Positions 60,942 to 64,000 of a DNA stretch of 64,000 nt are shown piece after piece. The DNA is taken from positions 1,590,501 to 1,654,500 of the forward strand of contig NZ_CP034791.1 in the NCBI RefSeq assembly GCF_003999255.1, in the 5' to 3' direction. The number at the start of each line of letters is the position of its first letter. Positions within the stretch are counted from its first letter, which is position 1. Source of the stretch: Caldicellulosiruptor changbaiensis (GTDB taxonomy: Bacteria > Bacillota > Thermoanaerobacteria > Caldicellulosiruptorales > Caldicellulosiruptoraceae). A program made the translations under genes and the position numbers. The notes under the pieces are model-generated. The model had not been told where the DNA came from and ran no database searches. It worked only from the letters and a program-made list of their open reading frames with translations.

Positions 60942-61824
60942 TAAAATCACCCCTTTTATTTTCTATTGCTTTTTCTAACTCTTTTTTGAATATATCCCAT
61001 CCAACTCTCTCTATGGTATTTCTAAACCTCTCGCCTTGTTTGCCATATTTTTTGTAAAACTCAAGTGTAGCTTGAATGACCTTGTGAACATCCTCTTTTG
61101 AAAATAGGATCGGCAAAATCTGTTTTCCAAGCGCTATATTGTTTCCAAACATACCACCAAAATGGAGAAGATAGCCAGGCTTGCCTTTCCACGAATTAGT
61201 TGGACACGACTTTACACACCTTCCACAATAGGTGCACTTGTCTCTATCTATGGTAATCTCTTTATTCTTCTCATCTATTTGTATTGCCTTTGTTGGACAT
61301 ACAGCCTGGCAAAGTCCGCAAAACGTGCAGCTGCTCTTTTCCCACTCAGGTTTTACTGCTCCTTTTATACCTAAATCATTTTCTTCAGCTTTAAGGCAAT
61401 TATTACCACAACCTGTTATTCCGATTTTAAATTTGTGTGGAAGTTCTTGAGCATAATATCTCTTGTCACACTCGTTTGCAAGCTCTGTTGTGTCTATAAT
61501 TCCGTTTGGGCAAATGCTACTGCCTTGGCAAGCAGTAATTGTCCTTACTCTTGGTCCGCATGCACCAGGCTCAAGTCCTGCTTCTGATAACTCTTTTTTA
61601 ACCGCCTCTATATCCTCCAGTTTGATAAATGGTATTTCTACTCCCTGTCGTGCAGTCAGGTGTACATATCCTCTACCATATTTGTTTGCAACCTCGTATA
61701 TTTTTTTTAATTGTTCGGCACTTAGTCTCCCGCCAACTACTCTTAGCCTCATAGAAAAATAACCTTTTTGGACCTGTCGCATAAACCCCCCTTTTTTTAG
61801 CTCACTGTAATTTATCTCTTTCAC
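60934..61824 (-). CDS. Siroheme/4Fe-4S sulfite reductase, assimilatory type
   Basis: The 296-residue protein has an N-terminal half domain (RLRVVGGRLSAEQLKKIYEV, then YVHLTARQGVEIPFI). The siroheme-[4Fe-4S] set is TACQGSSICPNG (C-x5-C) and TGCGNNCLKAEENDLGI (C-x3-C). Two ferredoxin clusters follow (CTFCGLCQAVCPTKAI and CTYCGRCVKSCPTNSW). It resembles AsrC and the small clostridial assimilatory reductases. In this operon it should reduce sulfite from AprAB to sulfide. The start is GTG behind GGGGG. The gene is intact, unlike asrC. Confidence 0.9.
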   Translation of the reverse strand: MKEINYSELKKGGFMRQVQKGYFSMRLRVVGGRLSAEQLKKIYEVANKYGRGYVHLTARQGVEIPFIKLEDIEAVKKELSEAGLEPGACGPRVRTITACQGSSICPNGIIDTTELANECDKRYYAQELPHKFKIGITGCGNNCLKAEENDLGIKGAVKPEWEKSSCTFCGLCQAVCPTKAIQIDEKNKEITIDRDKCTYCGRCVKSCPTNSWKGKPGYLLHFGGMFGNNIALGKQILPILFSKEDVHKVIQATLEFYKKYGKQGERFRNTIERVGWDIFKKELEKAIENKRGDFNE

Positions 61825-61846
61825 CTCAAATTACCCCCTAATCTTT

Positions 61847-62257
61847 TCAAATGATGTGGATTTCTTCCTCTTCCACATAACTTTCATATATCCTAAATGA
61901 TTTTAAAACAGGATTTTTTTCATCCATGAGTGATAATATGAGATAGCTCAAACTCTTATCAAAAGCAAGTCTCTTGTCCTCTTCAGATGGCCTTGCGGGT
62001 GTGGTGGGGTGGCTATGAAAATTGCCAAGTAATACCCAACCATTTTTCCGCATATCTTTTACTGCTGCAAACTGCTCAAGCGGATCCATTGAAAAATGCT
62101 CTGGGCTTTGGTCAACATTGGTAAGCAAATAAACCTTTTTGACAATTCTTTTTTCATCTTCAATAACTCCACCCAGAAGTCCGCACGCCTCTATAGGCAA
62201 GCTATTTAAACAATGAGTCAAAATTTCTTCATATAATGTTTTTGGTAATATTATCAA
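61847..62257 (-). CDS. JAMM/Mov34 (M67) metalloprotease, HcyD/Mec-like
   Basis: The 136-residue protein has the JAMM site: Glu23 in SLPIEACGLLGG, then His81-x-His83, Ser91 and Asp94 in GNFHSHPTTPARPSEEDKRL, the exact H-x-H-x7-S-x2-D spacing. Such enzymes trim residues after a Gly-Gly of ubiquitin-like carriers. The neighbour sulfur carrier ends GGGLL, so it likely removes the terminal Leu residues. It equals HcyD of Wolinella succinogenes or Mec+ of actinobacteria by role (inference). Confidence 0.9.
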   Translation of the reverse strand: MIILPKTLYEEILTHCLNSLPIEACGLLGGVIEDEKRIVKKVYLLTNVDQSPEHFSMDPLEQFAAVKDMRKNGWVLLGNFHSHPTTPARPSEEDKRLAFDKSLSYLILSLMDEKNPVLKSFRIYESYVEEEEIHII

Positions 62258-62306
62258 TTTTTTTCGTCCCTCCTGTTTTTCAACGTCTGCTTTAACAGCT
62301 TTTTCT

Positions 62307-63119
62307 TTAGCTTTTTAAATCACACTGAGGCTGTTCATAGTCAATTAACTCTTTTATTGTTGGATTTGGCCCGCATATTTCACAGCTTTCTCTCTTGTTT
62401 ATCTTTACTTTTCTAAATTCCATCTTCAAAGCGTTGTAAATCAGGATATATCCTGTTAGAAGTTCACCAATTCCAAGCAAATATTTAATTGCTTCTGTTG
62501 CCTGGATTGTGCCAATTATACCACCCATCACACCTAAAACTCCTGCCTGTCTGCAAGTTGGAACTGCATCAGGTGGTGGTGGGTTTTGAAAGATACATCT
62601 AAAGCACGGCCCTTTCTCTGGCACATAAGTCATGGTTTGCCCATCAAATCTTATGATACCTGCATGTGAAAATGGTTTTTTTAGCATTACACAGGCATCG
62701 TTTATTAAAAATTTTGTTGGAAAGTTGTCTGTGCCGTCGATTATAAAGTCATAATTCCTATCTTTTATGATATCTATAATATTGCTTGAATTTACCATTT
62801 CACGATAAGTTACTACTTCCACATCAGGATTCATTTGGTTTATCTTTTCCTTTGCAGAAAACACCTTTGGCTTGCCTACATCAGGTGTAAAGTGTATTAT
62901 TTGTCTTTGAAGATTGGAAAGCTCAACTGCGTCAAAATCGACAAGCCCGATTGTTCCAACACCGGCAGCTGCCAAAAACATTGCAGCAGGGGAACCAAGT
63001 CCCCCAGTCCCAATGATCAAAACCTTAGATTCCAAAAGTTTTTGCTGTCCTTTTGCGCCAACCTCGTTCAGGATGATATGTCTTGAGTATCTTTCAAGTT
63101 GTGTATCTGTTAACTTCAT
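62307..63119 (-). CDS. E1-like adenylyltransferase (ThiF/MoeB/HcyF family)
   Basis: The 270-residue protein has the ThiF/MoeB ATP-binding fold VLIIGTGGLGSPAAMFLAAA, NLQRQIIHFTPDVGKPK, FIIDGTDNFPTKFLINDAC and IRFDGQTMTYVPEKGPCFRC. Zinc Cys pairs CFRC and CEIC are present. It activates the C-terminal Gly of the ThiS-like carrier as an acyl adenylate for sulfur loading. It overlaps the carrier gene by 4 bases, the tightest pairing in the operon. Confidence 0.92.
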   Translation of the reverse strand: MKLTDTQLERYSRHIILNEVGAKGQQKLLESKVLIIGTGGLGSPAAMFLAAAGVGTIGLVDFDAVELSNLQRQIIHFTPDVGKPKVFSAKEKINQMNPDVEVVTYREMVNSSNIIDIIKDRNYDFIIDGTDNFPTKFLINDACVMLKKPFSHAGIIRFDGQTMTYVPEKGPCFRCIFQNPPPPDAVPTCRQAGVLGVMGGIIGTIQATEAIKYLLGIGELLTGYILIYNALKMEFRKVKINKRESCEICGPNPTIKELIDYEQPQCDLKS

Positions 63120-63325
63120 AATAGTCCCCCTCCCATGAAATATAAAAACTCAACCTCATCGCCATCTTTTACTGTAACTTTATCATATTCACTTCTGGGG
63201 ATAATTTGACCGTTGAGCTGCACTGTTACGTATTCTTTCATTGAGACATTTAAAGCATCTAACATCTCAAAGATTGTCATCTCTCTTTCAATTTGTACTT
63301 CATTACCATTTGCCTTAATTTTCAT
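63116..63325 (-). CDS. ThiS-like sulfur carrier protein with GGGLL tail (HcyS-like)
   Basis: The 69-residue beta-grasp protein reads MKIKANGNEVQIEREMTIFE then LLDALNVS-like helix text EMLDALNVSMKEYV. It then has QLNGQIIPRSEYDKVTVKDG and ends DEVEFLYFMGGGLL. ThiS ends in GG; here two Leu follow GGG, so a protease must trim it before activation. The neighbouring JAMM protease and E1-like enzyme supply that and the adenylation. The set matches the HcyS/HcyD/HcyF route to homocysteine in Wolinella succinogenes. Confidence 0.9.
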   Translation of the reverse strand: MKIKANGNEVQIEREMTIFEMLDALNVSMKEYVTVQLNGQIIPRSEYDKVTVKDGDEVEFLYFMGGGLL

Positions 63326-63351
63326 TCTTTTCTACCTCCCTCATAAATTTT

Positions 63352-64000
63352 TCATGTATTTTTAAGGCCCCATCTAAGTCTTATCTGATTTTCTAAAGGG
63401 CCAAATATTGCCTTTTCTACAACAAGTCCGAAAATAATTGTTACTATCATCACGCTAATGACCTGACTCATATCTGCAAGGTCTCTTCCAACCATAAGTA
63501 CTTGTCCCAAACCTTTTGTAGCAAAGAGCATCTCACCTGCCATCAATGCTCTAAATGCAAACGACCAACCTTGTTTCATTCCTGAGATAACATAGGGAAG
63601 GCTTGCGGGGATTATTACATTTAAGTAAAGTGTTATACCTTTTGCACCCATTGTTTTTGCTGCTTTTATATAAAGTGGATTTACATTTTTAATGCCTGAC
63701 TCAACTGCAAGTGTTATAGAAAATAGAGAACCAATTGCAGTTACAAATATAATGGCTTTTTCTGAAAGACCATACCATAGTATGGCAAATGGTAACCAGC
63801 AGACGCTTGGCAATGTCTGAAAACCAAGAATAAGTGGTCTTAAATTTCTATCTAAAAATCCGAACTTTACTATTGAAAGTCCAAGAATAATTCCCGCAAT
63901 AAGAGAAATCAAATAACCTATAACCATTCTTTTAGTTGTTGCCCAGATTGCTATGAACAAAACATTGTTATCCAGAAGTCTTATAAAAGTTTCTGCTACT
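63352..64000 (-). CDS. ABC transporter permease (SsuC/TauC type), partial
   Basis: The visible part (216 codons) runs past the right edge, so the N-terminus is missing. It shows permease features: TTKRMVIGYLISLIAGIILG (membrane helix), LIAGIILGLSIVKFG, then SVCWLPFAILWYGLSEKAII and the EAA-loop-like AAKTMGAKGITLYLNVIIPA. It ends VISVMIVTIIFGLVVEKAIF. This matches SsuC/TauC-type permeases for sulfonates, taurine or sulfate. Gene context supports uptake of an inorganic or organic sulfur source that feeds this operon. Confidence 0.88.
   Translation of the reverse strand, partial: VAETFIRLLDNNVLFIAIWATTKRMVIGYLISLIAGIILGLSIVKFGFLDRNLRPLILGFQTLPSVCWLPFAILWYGLSEKAIIFVTAIGSLFSITLAVESGIKNVNPLYIKAAKTMGAKGITLYLNVIIPASLPYVISGMKQGWSFAFRALMAGEMLFATKGLGQVLMVGRDLADMSQVISVMIVTIIFGLVVEKAIFGPLENQIRLRWGLKNT

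Overview
The window looks like an AT-rich, anaerobic, thermophilic Firmicute. The order comF-yvyF-flgM-flgN-flgK-flgL-DUF6470-fliW-csrA-fliC and flaG-fliD-fliS-fliT is the Bacillus/Clostridia flagellar order. There is a spoIIAA-spoIIAB-sigF operon, and sulfur and siroheme genes of the clostridial type. Protein style and gene order suggest Caldicellulosiruptor or a close relative (inference; genus not proven). Almost every gene lies on the minus strand, so operons read from high to low coordinates.

Layout. (1) 1-2726: flaG-fliD-fliS and the start of a fliT-like gene, driven by a sigma-28 promoter. (2) 2978-9800: an accessory zone with a lone nucleotidyltransferase, an orphan macro-domain protein, an unknown 233-aa protein, a UvrD-like SF1 helicase and a frameshifted PD-(D/E)XK-like protein. 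It also holds four decayed genes: DUF488, flagellin lysine methylase fliB, a second nuclease-like gene and an IS256-family transposase. (3) 9960-23192: a flagellin glycosylation island. It has two intact Maf/DUF115 glycosyltransferase genes, a third split by a recent IS insertion (1114 bp, 9-bp target duplication), and a complete GDP-type legionaminic acid set ptmE-legF-legI-legG-legH-legB-legC. (4) 23263-24258: flagellin fliC with a strong terminator, a 5'UTR hairpin and a sigma-28 promoter. (5) 24284-30776: a compact five-gene operon of one unknown coiled-coil protein, three different P-loop ATPases resembling the BREX BrxD/DUF2791 group, and an Lhr-like DExH helicase. It sits between csrA and fliC and matches no complete defence system I know; it is the best candidate for something new. 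(6) 30956-37821: the rest of the flagellar operon, including an inserted HEPN/HepT-like gene lacking the catalytic His. (7) 37949-39545: the spoIIA operon with a textbook sigma-H promoter, then tRNA-Gly(TCC).

(8) 39802-47647: a VOC protein, larE, and hemA-sirC-hemC-cobA/hemD-hemB-hemL, which make the tetrapyrrole precursors and siroheme. (9) 48053-53750: a leftward anaerobic sulfite reductase operon asrA-asrB-asrC, with asrC carrying a one-base frameshift, followed by a second siroheme reductase-like protein, a DsrE protein, a TatD hydrolase and a DUF2250 winged-helix protein. A LysR regulator is divergent, and a 9-bp inverted repeat abuts the asr promoter. (10) 54894-64000: a sulfate assimilation operon. 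It contains an ABC permease, a ThiS-like sulfur carrier ending GGGLL, an E1-like enzyme, a JAMM protease, a siroheme/Fe-S sulfite reductase, a TusA-like protein, MetY, AprA, AprB, CysD and CysN.

How it fits together. The sulfur half reads as sulfate uptake, APS formation (CysDN), APS reduction (AprAB), sulfite reduction (siroheme reductases fed by the hem/cob operon), and sulfide capture as a protein thiocarboxylate for homocysteine synthesis by MetY. That last step is the HcyS/HcyD/HcyF route described in Wolinella succinogenes. The flagellar half reads as filament assembly plus nonulosonic-acid glycosylation of flagellin, with accessory cassettes lodged on both sides of fliC.
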